DNA of 64,000 nt from contig NC_081412.1 in NCBI RefSeq assembly GCF_030272615.1, positions 100,435,796 through 100,499,795 on the forward strand, in the 5' to 3' direction. Shown here piece after piece: positions 1 through 12,249 of this stretch. Within the stretch, counting starts at the first letter, position 1. Each line of letters opens with the position of its first letter. Under the pieces are notes generated by a model that was given only the letters and a program-made list of their open reading frames with translations, was not told the DNA's origin and did no database searches. The position numbers were made by a program, and so were the translations under genes. The DNA is from Cryptomeria japonica (Eukaryota; Streptophyta; Pinopsida; Cupressales; Cupressaceae).

Positions 1-2200
1 CATGTGCTTTATATTATATGAGGTTATTCGAAATTACTAATGTGTGACTGAGTTGTGTAGGAAAAGTTATCCATGTGACCATGAAAATATTATGGAGAAC
101 CAAACCTAGACCTATGTGCGTTCGTAAAACAAAGGTTTGTCTATTTGGAGAGACAACACCCCGTTTGTATCGTATTTTATTCGTGAAAGTGATTGTTGCC
201 TGAATGTTAAATTGAATTTTGTTTATTTGTGTAAATCCAACAAGAGACAGGATTTCATGTATAATTTTGTAAAAGTATTTTCTTGTGTCACTTGACACAT
301 GTTTTGATTTATGTTGAGTTTTTAAATTTGTCTCTTGGAGGGAGTTGTTTAACTATAGTTTTTTTCAAATAATTTAATATGATTCCATATATGCCTTGGG
401 TAAAGAATCTTTCGGATGGTCAACTTAGTTTGAACCGAAAATAAACTTCAAAGGGGTTTAAAAAGGGTTAAATGGACTCCTAGCGGTAGTTTATTAGGGT
501 TTCCTAAAGCCCATAAGGTATACCTAAGGGTTAGGAGTAACTTTAGGCATGTTTCTACTCCCATGTGACCATTTAGACGCCCTAAAAAGTAACTTTTCTA
601 AGTTGTGCGAAAATGGAAATTAGAAGGCTTGAACTAAGTTGTTAACCTTCCTTTTTGAATGAGAGTTCCCTTTCCCATTTTACCTTACTTTCCTTTTCAG
701 TTTTATAAACTTGAGAGAACTCACACTAGTGTCTTCTTAAGCAAGAAAGAGAGATTTTGGGGGTAATCACCCACTCTCCATTTTTGGAGACAAGAGAATT
801 TTAAAAGAAAGGATAGATTTTGATTTAGGATTTTGGCTAAGGGAAGAGAAGCTAGGGGTTGTGGAATTGGGTTGCTCACCCTCAACAAATCTAGCATACC
901 TTTGGGCAGTTGAAGGTTGGTTAAATTTTCTTGTAATATTTTCATATTGCATGTTGTATTGAAAGAATTGTTTGTGTAAAAGGCTAGTTTTCTTGCATAT
1001 TTCCCTTGGAAGATTATTTGGTGTATTATGCTTGTTTCTTGTATGCATTTTATGGGAGTAATCAAGACCTCGTACTCTTGGGAGAGAGGATGGTCTTGTG
1101 GGTGGTAGAAGTGACAGCCCTCAAGTGAAAGGCTCTCGTTATGAGAGTGATCACAAGGGATTTTATGTGACCCTTGCTGCATGGCTTGTTTATGCATTTG
1201 GGGGTCATAAGGAGGGAAATAAGGCATGAATGCCTTGGGGGGCATAAGGAATGTGGGGTTATTATACTTGATGTATTTGGTTTGCCATGAGGTGGCTATA
1301 TGTTTTACCATACTTGCAGTCTCCTCAGGGTACTTGGTCCACTACCACCCTTGAAAAGACATCACAATGTGTGGTGCAGTGTAGCCTGGGTTGGGATTGT
1401 GTTTGAAATGGTTTTTCCCTTGTCTTTTGTGTTTGCATGTGTGTTACCTATCTAGGGCTTGGTTTTCCAAGCTCGGGGGTGGCTACTAGTTAGCCTAGGC
1501 TCGGAGGTGAGCACTCCATGGTCATAGCCTATGATATTATTTGCAAGTTGTTGAAAGGAAAGAAAAGGGGCAAGTAGAAGTTGCTGATTATAATCGGTTG
1601 TAGAAAAAGATTGAGAAATAAAGTATTTGATTTTCTAAATTGTAAAATTGTCACTAGAATCTATATGTTGTATTATTTAGAAAATAATGTTTTTAATTTG
1701 GGTTAAAGTCCCCATATAGTAGAAAGGAGGGACTAGTTTGGGTATTTCACCCATCATGTAATATTAACTATATTGTATGCCAAAATCTGTTTAAACAAAT
1801 GCATTATTGCAGTTAATTTATTATTGCTTAAATGAAAAGATTCTGTTGGGTATTAGTTTGCATTGTTCCTAAAATTTTAATGCTTGCATGCATGTCCATT
1901 TTAGGAATAAAAAGAAAACTCCATTTGTATCCACATGCATATCTCCAAGTTTAAAATCAATTGAATCCTAGAGTAATATTATTGTTGTTTGTATTTATTT
2001 AGTTGTGCCATTTTCTTATTTGCAGAAAATAAAAATCTAAAGATTAAAAAAAAAAAAGTCAATCTAAATTTTTTGAAAAACACATTTATATAGTGTTGTA
2101 TAATCTATAAAGTTCTGTCAATTAGATATTGTAGGAAATAAATTTAAAAATCCTATAGTTTATCTCATACTCGAGCAATATGGAATTTAAAAGAAAAAAA
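1..2200. other. Unassigned AT-rich flank, no gene seen
   Basis: No coding frame of recognisable family occurs here. A TATA-like TTTATAAACTT lies near 702, followed by a CT/GA-rich stretch, and a short repeated phrase around GCTCGG is seen at about 1470-1510, so this could be a decayed LTR or solo LTR. I could not find LTR ends or a target-site duplication. The open frames on the minus strand between 721 and 1311 have no family features and look accidental. Confidence 0.4.
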
Positions 2201-2212
2201 ATAAAAAAATAA

Positions 2213-2326
<114 letters not shown>

Positions 2327-2600
2327 TTTCTTTGATCAATCTGTTTTTATAAGATTCAAAAAAATATATATAAAGTAATAGCGCTTTTGCATAGTAAAGA
2401 TTTGCCTAAGTTTACAAATGCTTCTAATGGATATATATATATATACGAATAATTTCTACATTAAAAAAAAACATTTACTAAAAAAGATATTTCTTCATAT
2501 ATAAATATATAAAAAATATATTATAAAAATAAAAATATTAAAAAAAATATATATATTATATAACTAGGCACGGGGGACGGCATGGCCCGGGGGTCGCCGC

Positions 2601-2829
2601 TACTGTAGTCTCCATAGTGAGCGGCGCCCGGAAACGCTGCCACTGTGGATTCCATAGTAAGTGGCACCCAAGAATGCCGCCACTGTGGATTCCACGGTGA
2701 GCGGCACCTGAGAACGCCACCACTGCGGTTTCCACGGTGAGCGGCACTTGAAAACGCTGCCACTATGGATTCCACAGTGAGCGGCACCTGAGAATGTCGC
2801 TACTGTGGTTTCCACAGTGAGCGCCCTCC
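2601..2829. repeat. 40-bp tandem repeat of GC-rich palindromes
   Basis: Five full units of exactly 40 bp begin at 2601, 2641, 2681, 2721 and 2761, with a partial sixth from 2801. The core of each unit is an inverted repeat, CACTGTGGA followed by TCCACAGTG, extended by GCCGC on one side and GCGGC on the other. A single unit can therefore fold into a stem of about 14-15 bp. The array is strongly GC-rich against AT-rich surroundings. Open frames across it on the minus strand are by-products of the repeat and were not called as genes. Confidence 0.93.
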
Positions 2830-3589
2830 ATGAAAACCTCTCTGAAAACCTCTCGGCCCTCCTTCACTCCTGCACACAAGGAAAAAAATAAAATTTAATA
2901 TAAAATAAAGGGAGTCGTAAGAATTTTTAGGTTAGCTTTAGGGTTATTTTATAAGCATAAGAAATGAGGGTTTCAATAATATTAAATAGTTTAGTTAAGT
3001 TATGGGGAACAGGTATTTTTTTTTAGAAGATGAATATATTATATATGTAGATAAAACACGACGGTATATATAGTCTATGAGGTAAATGTTTATATTAAAC
3101 ATTCATATTATATCGATGTTAAATAAACATTTTGATATAATGAATAGGGCAAATTTTAGTTTAAATATTTTTATAACTTATATATGTTTTTTTTTATAAT
3201 CAAATGGGCATATTTTAAAAGGATGTGTAAATTCTAATTATTTTTGGAGTTTTAATCTTGTGGGGAATGTTAATGAATTTGGTAAGTTAATCTTGGGTTT
3301 TCATAAGCTAATTTGGAATTAAATGGAAAATCTAATGAATTTTCTCTGCAACATTATAAATACCATATTTGGATTAATATATTTAAATAAAAAGTTTAAT
3401 CAATTGGTTTTAAAGCAAGAGGTAATGTGATTAATGAATACAAAATACTTAATAGATGATGTTGGGAAGAAGTAATACATAACAACTTGAATTTAAATTT
3501 TATAATTACATTTTGGAGGTCTAAATGGTTTCTATAAATAAATGGAATAATTTAATATAGTTGATTAAATGATTAATTTAAGAGGATAT
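2830..3589. other. AT-rich spacer, nothing recognised
   Basis: No ORF, LTR terminus or RNA-like feature is visible. The segment lies directly upstream of the G0 LTR, so one copy of the G0 target-site duplication should end at 3589. The other end of G0 is not identified, so this cannot be confirmed. Confidence 0.5.
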
Positions 3590-5014
3590 TGTAGGGGCGT
3601 AAAATATTTTCTCCGAAATAAAATAAATGGACCAAGCCTTGCGAACCTTGTTAATCCAAGTGGGTACTTTTATCAGACAATTTAATTAACATAAAGGGGT
3701 TTGGCGACTTAAACTGCTCAATTCGATAGTATCAACGCAATAGAAATAGTATTAGGGTGGAATCAATAGAAACCGTATTTAAATTTAGTTATTAGGAAGG
3801 ATGTATTAACAAGATGGAGGAAACTTGATATTTAATAAATAATCAATATTGAACCAAGTAATTATGTTAATGGCTAATTAGAAGAAATGGATTTAACTAT
3901 GTACTAATAATCGCAACTGAAATAAAAGGGACTTTTGAGAGAATTTATTATTACTCTACAATTCTTATTCGAACCACTTGATAATAGGAGTTATTGTAAT
4001 TGTATAATAGTATTTAATATCATTTAAAAATTCATTTGGAACAACTTGTTGAGTGTCACAACTATTTAAGCGATGATCATATGTAATTAAGTGTCTTCCA
4101 AAGGCATTAAAGCTTTTATGCCTTCAACAAGCTAACTTGTTGAAAACCCCCAAATTTGGAAGGACTCTTACAAAGTTGTCCACAAAGTCTTCAAACCATT
4201 AATGGTTAACTAACCCTTTGTGGCATGGTTAGAGAGTTTTTGCCTAACTCAACCCTCATCTAACCTAGGGGTCTCATCAAGAATTCATTGCTTTGACCAT
4301 GGTTACTCCTTTAACCCTTGCACAAGAGTTTACCCCTTGGGTAAAAACTTTATCCAATGGATAACCTTAACCTAACCTTAACCTTTACCTTCTAAGGTAA
4401 CCATGAGGTCTTCTCAAGCAGTCTTATGTTGACAATTATCACCATTTCATTGGGGAGAATTGCAAACATGGATTGATAACTTTCAATCCTAACCATCTAT
4501 TGCCCCGTTTCTTCTATAAATAGAGCCCTCATCCCCTCATTTGATAATCCAAGTCTTTAGTATCATACTTATACTTAATTTTAATAAGCATTTAACCTCT
4601 CTTTGAAATAGAAATAAATCTAATAATCATTTTAGAGTATTTCTATCATCTTAGATTAAATCATATAGCTAGTATATCATGTTAGGATAGTATTTTTACT
4701 AACCTTGTCATCTTATCATCTAGTTTAGTTCATTTAATAGAATCATGCATAAATAGGATGCATTCATACTAAATTCGATCAAAAGCATCCCTCGTTCTTG
4801 CATTTGACATCCCTAAGTCACTTTGCTCAGTGATTTGAGAGCAAAGACATTGGCTTGAGGGACCTTGTGAGATACAGAACCATGGAATGCTCCTTGGGAA
4901 GTTGAGCCATTCCTCATGGCTCCATAACTTGCACCAAGAGTCCCATGGGTGTGTGGGAAATTCTTTGAATATTTCCACATTTTGGATTTCATTGAACCAC
5001 TTTTCCCACATACA
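3590..5014 (+). repeat. 5' LTR of G0
   Basis: Begins TGTAGGGG and ends CACATACA, a TGTA...TACA terminal inverted repeat, and is followed after four bases by a primer-binding site. Length would be 1425 bp. A TATA box (TATAAATA) lies at 4515-4522, about 500 bp before the LTR end, suitable for a U3/R promoter. The start is set by the TGTA terminus only because the partner LTR is not in view. Confidence 0.7.
4515..4522 (+). promoter_or_regulatory. TATA box of G0 LTR
   Basis: TATAAATA followed by GAGCCCTC, typical of a plant LTR promoter. Position inside the LTR fits initiation of genomic RNA. Confidence 0.6.
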
Positions 5015-5018
5015 TTTC

Positions 5019-5036
5019 TGGCGCCCACCATGGGGC
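5019..5036 (+). other. Primer-binding site of G0
   Basis: TGGCGCCCACCATGGGGC begins four bases after the LTR end. The TGGCGCCCACC type is familiar from plant Ty3/gypsy elements. I have not matched it to a specific tRNA. Confidence 0.75.
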
Positions 5037-5103
5037 ATAACCCCATTAATCAAATCAGTTTTTGAATTTGACCAAGTTTGCAGGTACGTGGGAAACAAGA
5101 ATT

Positions 5104-5356
5104 GGCACATCGGGAACTTTTCTTTGTGCATCCGGTTAAACCTTCAGCACATCCAGTATACTCTTCAGCGCGTTGGACTCATTTTCTAGCACGTAGAAAC
5201 CCTCTCCTAGCGCATAGAATTTTTAATTTTTTTCCTGTAGCTTTCAGCATGAAAATTAACAGTCCAGCGCATTTGTAAAATATTTTAGCGCTTAGGGATG
5301 GTCTGATAGTGCATCTGGGGCATTCTGTAGTGCATACAGTGTATTGTGTAGTGCAT
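5104..5356 (+). repeat. 21-bp repeat array 1 in G0 leader (7-residue LAH repeat)
   Basis: A degenerate AGCGCA/AGCGCT motif recurs with 21-bp spacing at 5104, 5125, 5146, 5167, 5188 and 5209, then after a phase slip at 5246/5266, 5287, 5308, 5329 and 5350. In one frame from 5078 to 5278 this translates as seven-residue units centred on LAHR (also SAHP, LARR, SARW). I do not recognise a protein family. It may be a decayed leader ORF, or RNA or DNA repeats with accidental coding. The same period reappears at 6867-7049, 20153-20210 and 38300-38420. Confidence 0.8.
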
Positions 5357-5369
5357 CACAGGCATAAGG

Positions 5370-6860
5370 CAAAAAATAATTTGTAACAGAGAACTCAAAA
5401 GTTAGACTTGTGGAAGTCCACAAATCCATCATTTTTCTAACTAATTAACTGTTTGTTTTGCAGGTTACTAATGGTTTAATTGCAGGTTTGGAGCTTATTT
5501 TTATTTAAGCTAGATTTAAAGTAATTGGAAAATTTCTTGCTAACTTAGCTAAGTTAGTTAAAAAAAATTAATTTCTTTCATTTCTTGTTTAAAGTTAAAA
5601 GTTGAACTCACACTTTATTTGGGAACTTAAAAAGAACCACAACAAAAATCTTTCTTGCTTTCCTAGGAGAAAAACTTTCATTTGGGCATCTAAAAAGGAC
5701 AAAACAATCTTTCATTTTGCAAAAAGAGATTTAAAAAGAACCTCACCATCCTTTCGTGTATAAAAGGATCAATTTTTAAATTTTTGCAAGGAAAAAGACC
5801 CACACTTGTCTAGTTTTATTCAAAGTTAAAGAGGGAAGTTCTTCCCCTTTGTCGATTTATTTTGTTGACCAAAATCGAAGTTTTGCTTTGTTGACCAGGT
5901 TTCATATTCTAGATCAGATAATCATTGATTTGATGGAATAAAATGAACACCATGTTTATGTGGAGCAATATCTCCATATAGATTTTACCAAATCAATGCA
6001 ATAAAAGGTTAAAAAGAACATTTGTGTGCTTCGCTTCAAAAGTGGAAGGTATATGCTCTCCTCTTAACTGGGTGATCAAAAAGCCAAACCACTCTTATGC
6101 TTTTAGTGTTTTAAAGCATTAAAACCTTTAGCAGGTCTGCCCTCCCAAGGAGTTGAACAACTCTTAAAGCCATTCTTTGGCCGGTGTGAGGGGAACGACT
6201 TTGACGCCAAGTGTTCCAACCCACTATAATCAAAAGTGGAAAGTGACGAAAGTCCTTTCCAATGGTTGCACGCAGTGATTAGCCTTCCCCCAGTATCTTT
6301 ACGATATGTAAAACCTTTGTTATAGTAGTTGGGAAGCCTCTTGAGGGAGTTTATCACTGATGGTCGAACATGAAGCCTGATTACGAACTCTAGCATTAGA
6401 AACATTGAGCCAAGTCAGTATCCAAACATTTGCAGAATCATAGTGCAAGGGTGGGGAAGAATCTGCCCCCAAGATTACTCACCATATATCTCCCAAGATA
6501 ACTACTCAATTGTGAAGCGATTCAGTTTGAGTTAATTTCTAGCAAAAGGCAAAAAAATGGGCACCCCCTAGGGGGTGACAAGGTTGTTTGAGCTAACAGA
6601 GTATCGAGACTAGTGAGCTATGGTATTGTCTATGACCCTTGAATAAAGAGTCTGATTGAATTATATTTTCTATATCTAAACTTGTTAAAACACTAGGGAT
6701 TTGAACACATCGTCGCAGAACATACACTCATTGTTTTAGACTAGGCAATATGGTTATCTCTTTTGTGTTGTGCTTTCGTTTCTTACTTCAGAAAATCATC
6801 CATCATCATTGAAACAAAGTTCACAAATCACAGAAAACCACCAAGTCAAAACTATCAAGG
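5370..6860 (+). other. G0 leader between the two repeat arrays
   Basis: No retroelement domain or conserved gene is visible. A pyrimidine-rich stretch ending TTTTGCAG at about 5455-5462 resembles a splice acceptor, so part could be an intron. Short minus-strand frames (for example 6103-6405) show no family features. Confidence 0.4.
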
Positions 6861-6866
6861 CAATTT

Positions 6867-7049
6867 AGCGCGTAAGAGCAACATCTTAGCGCTTTAGAAC
6901 CACATTTTAGAGCATGCAAGCTTCAACATAACGCATCAGTACTGAACTTTAATGCATAATCAATCCCAAATAAATAGTTTTAACCTTAGCGCTTTCGGAA
7001 AACATTATAGCGCGTTGAAGCTACAGCTTAGCGCTTTGAGACCAAACAC
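6867..7049 (+). repeat. 21-bp repeat array 2 (part a) in G0 leader
   Basis: Motif starts at 6867, 6888, 6909, 6930, 6951, then 6988, 7009 and 7030, again 21 bp apart with one 5-bp slip. The array is cut by the N insertion at 7050. Across the excised element the next motif (20154) is exactly 21 bp further on in host coordinates. Confidence 0.85.
7045..7049. repeat. Target-site duplication AACAC, left copy
   Basis: AACAC directly before the N element terminus; the partner is at 20148-20152. Both are followed or preceded by host 21-bp-repeat sequence. Confidence 0.9.
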
Positions 7050-7827
7050 TATTAGGATTCCCAAAGATACTGAGAGGGGGGTTGAATCAGTATCTAACCA
7101 GTGTATTAATTTTCTTAACTTATTAAATGAAAAGCATTCCAAAACTGTGTACTGGTAAACCAAAATTAATGTAGTAAATAAGAATAACAACCACAACATT
7201 AAAGACACACCATAACACAATATTTTTAACGAGGAAACCCGATGTGGGAAAAACCTTGGTGGGATTTGTGACCCACAATATTCGCTTACTGACCAATAAG
7301 AGAATATTACTATTACAATAGGGGCCTGCACATGCAGGAAGGCCAACTGCCTAAAGTTCACTGCTTACATACAAAAGAGAAGTCTCACTGACTTACAAAA
7401 GTGGATTATGAAAATCCAATGTCATGTACTGCTACAAAAGGACATTTGTTATGCTAGATCTAGTACCGGTTTAAGCTCTGCAACTTCCAAAACCTTATTC
7501 CAAAACTCTGCCTTAATGTTCGCACATAATATCCATCATATAACCTATATACAAATGTTCTCTAAGATCTCATACTTATATATGAGCCTTATTACAATAT
7601 GCCTTGTCGTCTTTCAAAATATATTACAATTAATTACACTTTGCAATAAATAAAATCTTGTCGGCCAGGGTGCTGGTAATCAATCTTTTCGGTGCCCGTG
7701 AACGTATGCCGGTGTAGAGTTTGTTGGTGTCGGTGCCTGCCGGTATCATATGATTGTAAGGTTTTTCCATCAATGACAATACCTTCAATCACCTACAATT
7801 TCTCATTAGAGTTTGCATTTGCCAACA
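7050..7827 (-). repeat. 3' LTR of outer N element
   Basis: 778 bp. On the minus strand it starts TGTTGGCAAATG and ends GGGAATCCTAATA (expected CCTAACA). It matches the LTR at 19406-20147 and also those at 12250, 17845 and 57642. Confidence 0.9.
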
Positions 7828-7840
7828 ATCACCCCCTTTG
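7828..7840 (-). other. Polypurine tract of outer N element
   Basis: Minus-strand CAAAGGGGGTGAT directly abuts the 3' LTR start. The same tract precedes the LTR in the other N copies and, nearly identically, in the copia element. Confidence 0.8.
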
Positions 7841-8065
7841 GCATTGATGGCAACACTCATGAGAAAAATCCAAAAAGTGTTCAAAAAAGTGTCTTACCAA
7901 AACTGTGTGCTCTGCGTGCTCCCCCTGAGCTGATGATGTCTTTTGCTTATCATTTTTCTCATCTCCACTACTCCCCCTTTGGCATCAATGACAAAGGCTA
8001 TCATTCAATGTCAATTAAGTGTGGTTCTTTCCTAGTTCCTTGTAATCTGTTTATTACAATCTGAT

Positions 8066-11000
8066 TTATTTTTTTATTAAGGCAACATTCAGACTGTTGT
8101 AAAATCTCTCACTGTCTTTCAGTGTTGCTTCACTTCTTTGAATTGTACCAGTGAGAAAGTGCATTTTCTCTTCCAGTGTCTTAAGTCCTAGAACAAGAGC
8201 CTCAAAAATGTCTTTTCTGAAAGAGATGAGGATATCCAGTTTAGGACTTAGTGTGCATTTAAGTTCTTTCACCTTAAACTTTATCCTTTCCTTGTCTTTC
8301 TCAAGCTTTTCTATTTTCTCTTCAAATCTTGCAATTTCCTGTTCAATTACAGATATTGATTCTGATGAACATATCAAGTTGTCAGCAATATCATTTATTT
8401 CCTTCTGGGCTATGCCGATATCTTTATCTATGTCTTTTGTCAAAATGTTTCTTTTACATGCGTCTCTATACAATTTCTTGAAGTCCAAAATTGCTTTACC
8501 TAATATTGGTAATAAGGTTTCCATATGTTCCTTATTATTCTTTACTATCTTCTCAAAGAATTTTTCCTTTTCCTCTTTCATTTTATCTCTGAAGGTGTCT
8601 TCATTTATCTGATCCAGTGTTATTAGGTTGTCGGTTATATACTTAGACAATGTGTCTAATTAGCTCAAAGAATCTTTATTTTCTATGTTACACTTTGGAG
8701 CTATCATCTTCAAAATTGGTAAAGTGTCATCTATAGCCTTATAAGCTAGTGCATTACACTTTGTTATTTTCTTTATTGAATCTAATAGTACCTATGTTAC
8801 ATTTGTAGGTCTAAAATTTTTCATAGATGTTCTGGATGACTGTCCAACTATCTTTACAATCTGTAATCCACCGGTGGTTGTGATAGCTTTGCTTTCCTCT
8901 TTTTCTGGAGGATCTGTTTATGTTTCCATTTCTACTACCAAAGACTTGGGCTTGTCAGATGAAGCTGGTGGTACTATTTATGAAGGAGTTTATTGATTTA
9001 CTGGTTTCTCAGTGTTTTACTCAGTATGAACTTGTTGCTCTATCGGTTTCTCAGTGTTCTCTCCTGATGGTGTCTCTGTTTGTGCCTTTGAATATTTCAC
9101 TATAGTGTTGAATGTCAGTTTTTCTTTGTTTACCTCTGTGCTATCTATTGTCAGTGACTCAATAGGTTTTTTAGTTTTGGTAGTTGTCGGTGGCTCAGTA
9201 GATGCATTAGTATGCACATCTGTGGTCTCTGCCTTTCCAATGTCCAAGGGTTCATTTGTTCCTTCAGTTTGTTGTTGTTCCCCAATTCCAATGTTTTCAA
9301 CTCCAACATTTCCTACTGGTGGCTTAGTTGCCACATCTCTCTTGTCATTTGTTTCCTTATCCACCACAATATTGATTTCCTGTGTGTCAATGTTCATTGT
9401 GTATAACACCTTAGAATCAGGATTTGTATCATCATGTGGTGTTTCCATACTCTCTGTTGCCGGTTGTGTGTCAGCAGTTTGTACCGGTGGAGTATCAGAA
9501 GGAGGAGGGGGTAAGTTATCTATCACCTTTATGCTTTGAGGTCCACCTACCTTACCTTTCCCCTTATCCTCGTCCTTTTCTTTTTGATAGACTTTAAAGG
9601 TATTTGGTCTCTTAACCTCTTCTTGTTTCTCTTTTTCAACAAAAAATATATCCCACTAATTTGCAGTCTCTTATGTTATTTCATTTACTCTTCCTGCCAT
9701 TAGTGCTACATGTCGGTGACCAGTTGAGAATACTGTTCGGATAGCTTCACTAATTAATTCATCAATTTCTTATGTGGAGTTCACTGGGTGAACTGGAAGG
9801 AGCTTCTCTATTTTTATCTTTTTGTCTAATTCCACAATAGCTACCCTTCTAGCTTCTAATCTTCTGTACAAGTCATTGGGTATCTCAGCCACAATTTCCA
9901 TCAAAAATTTCTTATAGATGTCTAAGTGTAAGATTACACTATTTTCTATGCTCTCCTTTTCATCATTTGATAGTGTTTTATATAACTTACTGATGTTTTT
10001 CAATTTCCCATCTTTAGTTATCTCATCCAATAGTTTGTCTAAAGGTGGAATAACCTGTCTTTCTTTTCTTTTCTTTGGTGTCAATTTCTTAGCTGGAGGC
10101 CTAACTACCTGTTGCTTTTGTCTTGTCCTTCTGGGTGTAGGTGAGGATACTGGTGAGGGTTTTCTTTTCTTGACTACCCTTTTAAATTCTCTTAGTATCT
10201 CACTATCAGAGGAAGTAGCAATTGGTGAAAGATGTGCTTCCGGTTGTAGTCCTTCCAATTCACTCTCCTTAATACCAGTTTTGTTCAATACATCTTCTTT
10301 TATTGCTTTTCTCTGCCTTGAACCTCTCCTAACTATCTTCTCAGTTTTCTTAACTCTTTTCTAAGATTGAATGCCACTTTCAATTGTTTCAACATTGCCA
10401 AATACTTTTTCTATCAGTTCCTTAGGTGCTTCTAAGAGGGCTTTAGCATAGGTTTCAACTATCTTCTCATCTGTCTCATATCCCATCTCTGTAACCCAAA
10501 CAGTCCTAGGGATAATTGCCTCCATCCAAATTTCATCTTTCTTGATCACAAAGAATGTCTCTTTCGATACTTATCAACAATTGCTTGAGATAGCCTTATT
10601 CTTCTATTCATCTTTTCTTTCAAGGTTTGAAAATGTTCATTTATATTTTTCTCTCTATCATCTCCCATGTTGTTCAATATGTCTAGAAGTTGCTTTCCTA
10701 TCGGGATATCAAAACCAAAGTCTTTCCTACCAATACCAGGAACTCGCTTGGTAATGTACAACATTAAACATACAAGCAGGTTGCCAAATCTAAAAGTTCC
10801 TTTCTTATCACCTTTGATTTTCTTCAAGTTGTCTATCAATTCATCTTTTAGCCACTCGCATACATCAATCATAGCATTGTTATTCACCATGTCATATGCA
10901 CTTTTAATACATAAGCTAGAGACTGAGTTTAGTCTGTTTGCATGTGTAACCTTATAACCAAGAATCATACTGAAAAATCTAACATTTATGTCCATCAAAT

Positions 11001-11531
11001 TATTGACTCTCAGAGATCTTTTATCAAAAGTTGTGCTAGTTAGGGTCATTACAGTGTCATTTGGAACCTTTTTAGTTTTATCAGGCCTGCTACCAATGGA
11101 AGGTAAGTCTGTCACTGCCCTAACTGCCTCTTTAGTAATCTTATGGATGGAATCCAACCAAAAGAACTTTCCATGAACTCTGCTCAAGACTATCCTTATC
11201 ACATCCTTAGGAAAATCAGGGATACTAAGAATGTCCACAAAGCCTAGGGTTTTCACAATCTTGTGTTCCGGTTTAACATTTCCTTGTTCATCACAAATAA
11301 CAGTCCTATACATGTTTATTATTTCTTCAGCTCCTAGTTCCTCAATATGAAAATGTATATACATTCTAGGATCTTCTACATAAACTACTCCCATAGGTAT
11401 TTTCGAGAATGCTCCTAGGGTATCATCTTTCTTTGCAATTTTGGGAATAAGTTTGAACACGAGTCTAGGGATCTTAATAACTTCAATCACTATAGGGTTT
11501 GCAATAATTTAGGTGTAGAAGAAGAAGCCAT
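8066..11531 (-). pseudogene. ORF-A of outer N element, unknown function
   Basis: Sense accessory ORF between gag and the 3' LTR. Start ATG at 11531, reading MASSS, with the frame lost by a one-base deletion soon after. Open frame 11490-10546, a frameshift near 10546, then a single frame from 10549 to 8066 broken by a few stops. The N-terminal third has a globular look (motifs IPDFPKDVIRIVLSRVHG and ILGYKVTHANRLNSVSS). A Lys/Arg/Pro-rich stretch with PRRTRQK follows, then an acidic Thr/Pro-rich linker, then a C-terminal coiled-coil-like region. About 1150 codons. The inner copy at 14532-17591 is homologous throughout. I recognise no enzymatic motif. It resembles proteins often labelled putative plant transposon protein, but I cannot confirm that. 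Confidence 0.75.
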
Positions 11532-11690
11532 AGTTATAAATACCTTAATCCACCTTTAGGATGATTTGCTTGGATTATTTGCTTCACTTTTTGCTATGAA
11601 TGCCTTCGCTTGGGAATTTCACACTCTAAGGAGATTTGAATAATCGGTGAATGAAAAAGAGCCAAAACACTTTCTTTATAATGTTATTTC
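11531..11690 (-). promoter_or_regulatory. Possible internal promoter/5' UTR of ORF-A (outer copy)
   Basis: Minus-strand ACATTATAAAG lies about 150 bp before the ORF-A ATG, and GGTATTTATAAC immediately precedes the ATG. Both are conserved at the same spacing in the inner copy (14379-14532). This suggests ORF-A may be transcribed separately from genomic RNA; that is inference. Confidence 0.35.
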
Positions 11691-11834
11691 TTTCAACTGC
11701 CACATTTAATGCTTGTTGATTAAGTCAAAACTTAACTCATCTGCCAGTAAAGAAGTAATTCGACTTCTCACCATCAACCGAGGGTAAACTAGCATGTTTT
11801 TCAATTTGTTGCTATACCCCCAAAGGATTATTTC

Positions 11835-12244
11835 TCAGTTAGATGAAAAATCTTCTACTGGTGGAGTGATACTCTGTTCTATCGGTGAAGGAATAACTTC
11901 ACTAACATTCATGTTAGACTTTCTAATCCATTTTTTTGAAAATTCTTTCTTTACCTCTTCAACCTTTTCTTTAGCTTTCAAGTTGGGTCCTTTGTTATTT
12001 GCCGGTGATGTCTTACTTCTACAAAATTTTGGAATATGTCAAATCTTGTTACAAGCATAACAAGTCACATTATTATTTTTATAGCTTTCCCATATCCTAT
12101 GCTGGTATGTGTTCTACATTGGTTAGATAAGTGTCCAAATCTTCTACAAATATAACATCTTACATTCATTCTGTAGTTTTCTAAATTATGTCCAATTTTA
12201 TTGCATTCAGAACATTGACTGATGGTTGCATTATTATTCTGATA
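11835..12244 (-). pseudogene. 3' part of outer N gag (zinc knuckles)
   Basis: Continuation of the gag that begins at 19334, separated by the inner N insertion. It encodes CCHC knuckles such as CSECNKIGHNLENY (last Cys changed to Tyr) and CYICRRFGHLSNQC, then a short tail ending SSN and a TGA at 11837-11835. The reading frame contains stops and probably a frameshift near 12060. Confidence 0.75.
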
Positions 12245-12249
12245 GTTTA
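12245..12249. repeat. Target-site duplication of inner N copy, left (GTTTA)
   Basis: GTTTA here pairs with GTTTC at 18633-18637, one mismatch. The host gag reads through correctly when the insert and one copy are removed, as judged against the homologous inner gag at about 13800. Confidence 0.75.

Noticed and set aside
2521-2815. Three overlapping minus-strand ORFs with repeated motifs
   Set aside because: Generated by the 40-bp GC-rich repeat; all three frames are equally open, which argues against coding.
5455-5475. Splice acceptor TTTTGCAG in G0 leader as proof of a leader intron
   Set aside because: No matching donor with frame or conservation support could be identified, so only mentioned as a possibility.
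8151-10364. Long plus-strand Ser/Phe-rich ORFs opposite ORF-A
   Set aside because: Shadows of the Lys/Glu-rich minus-strand ORF-A; composition follows from the complementary codons.
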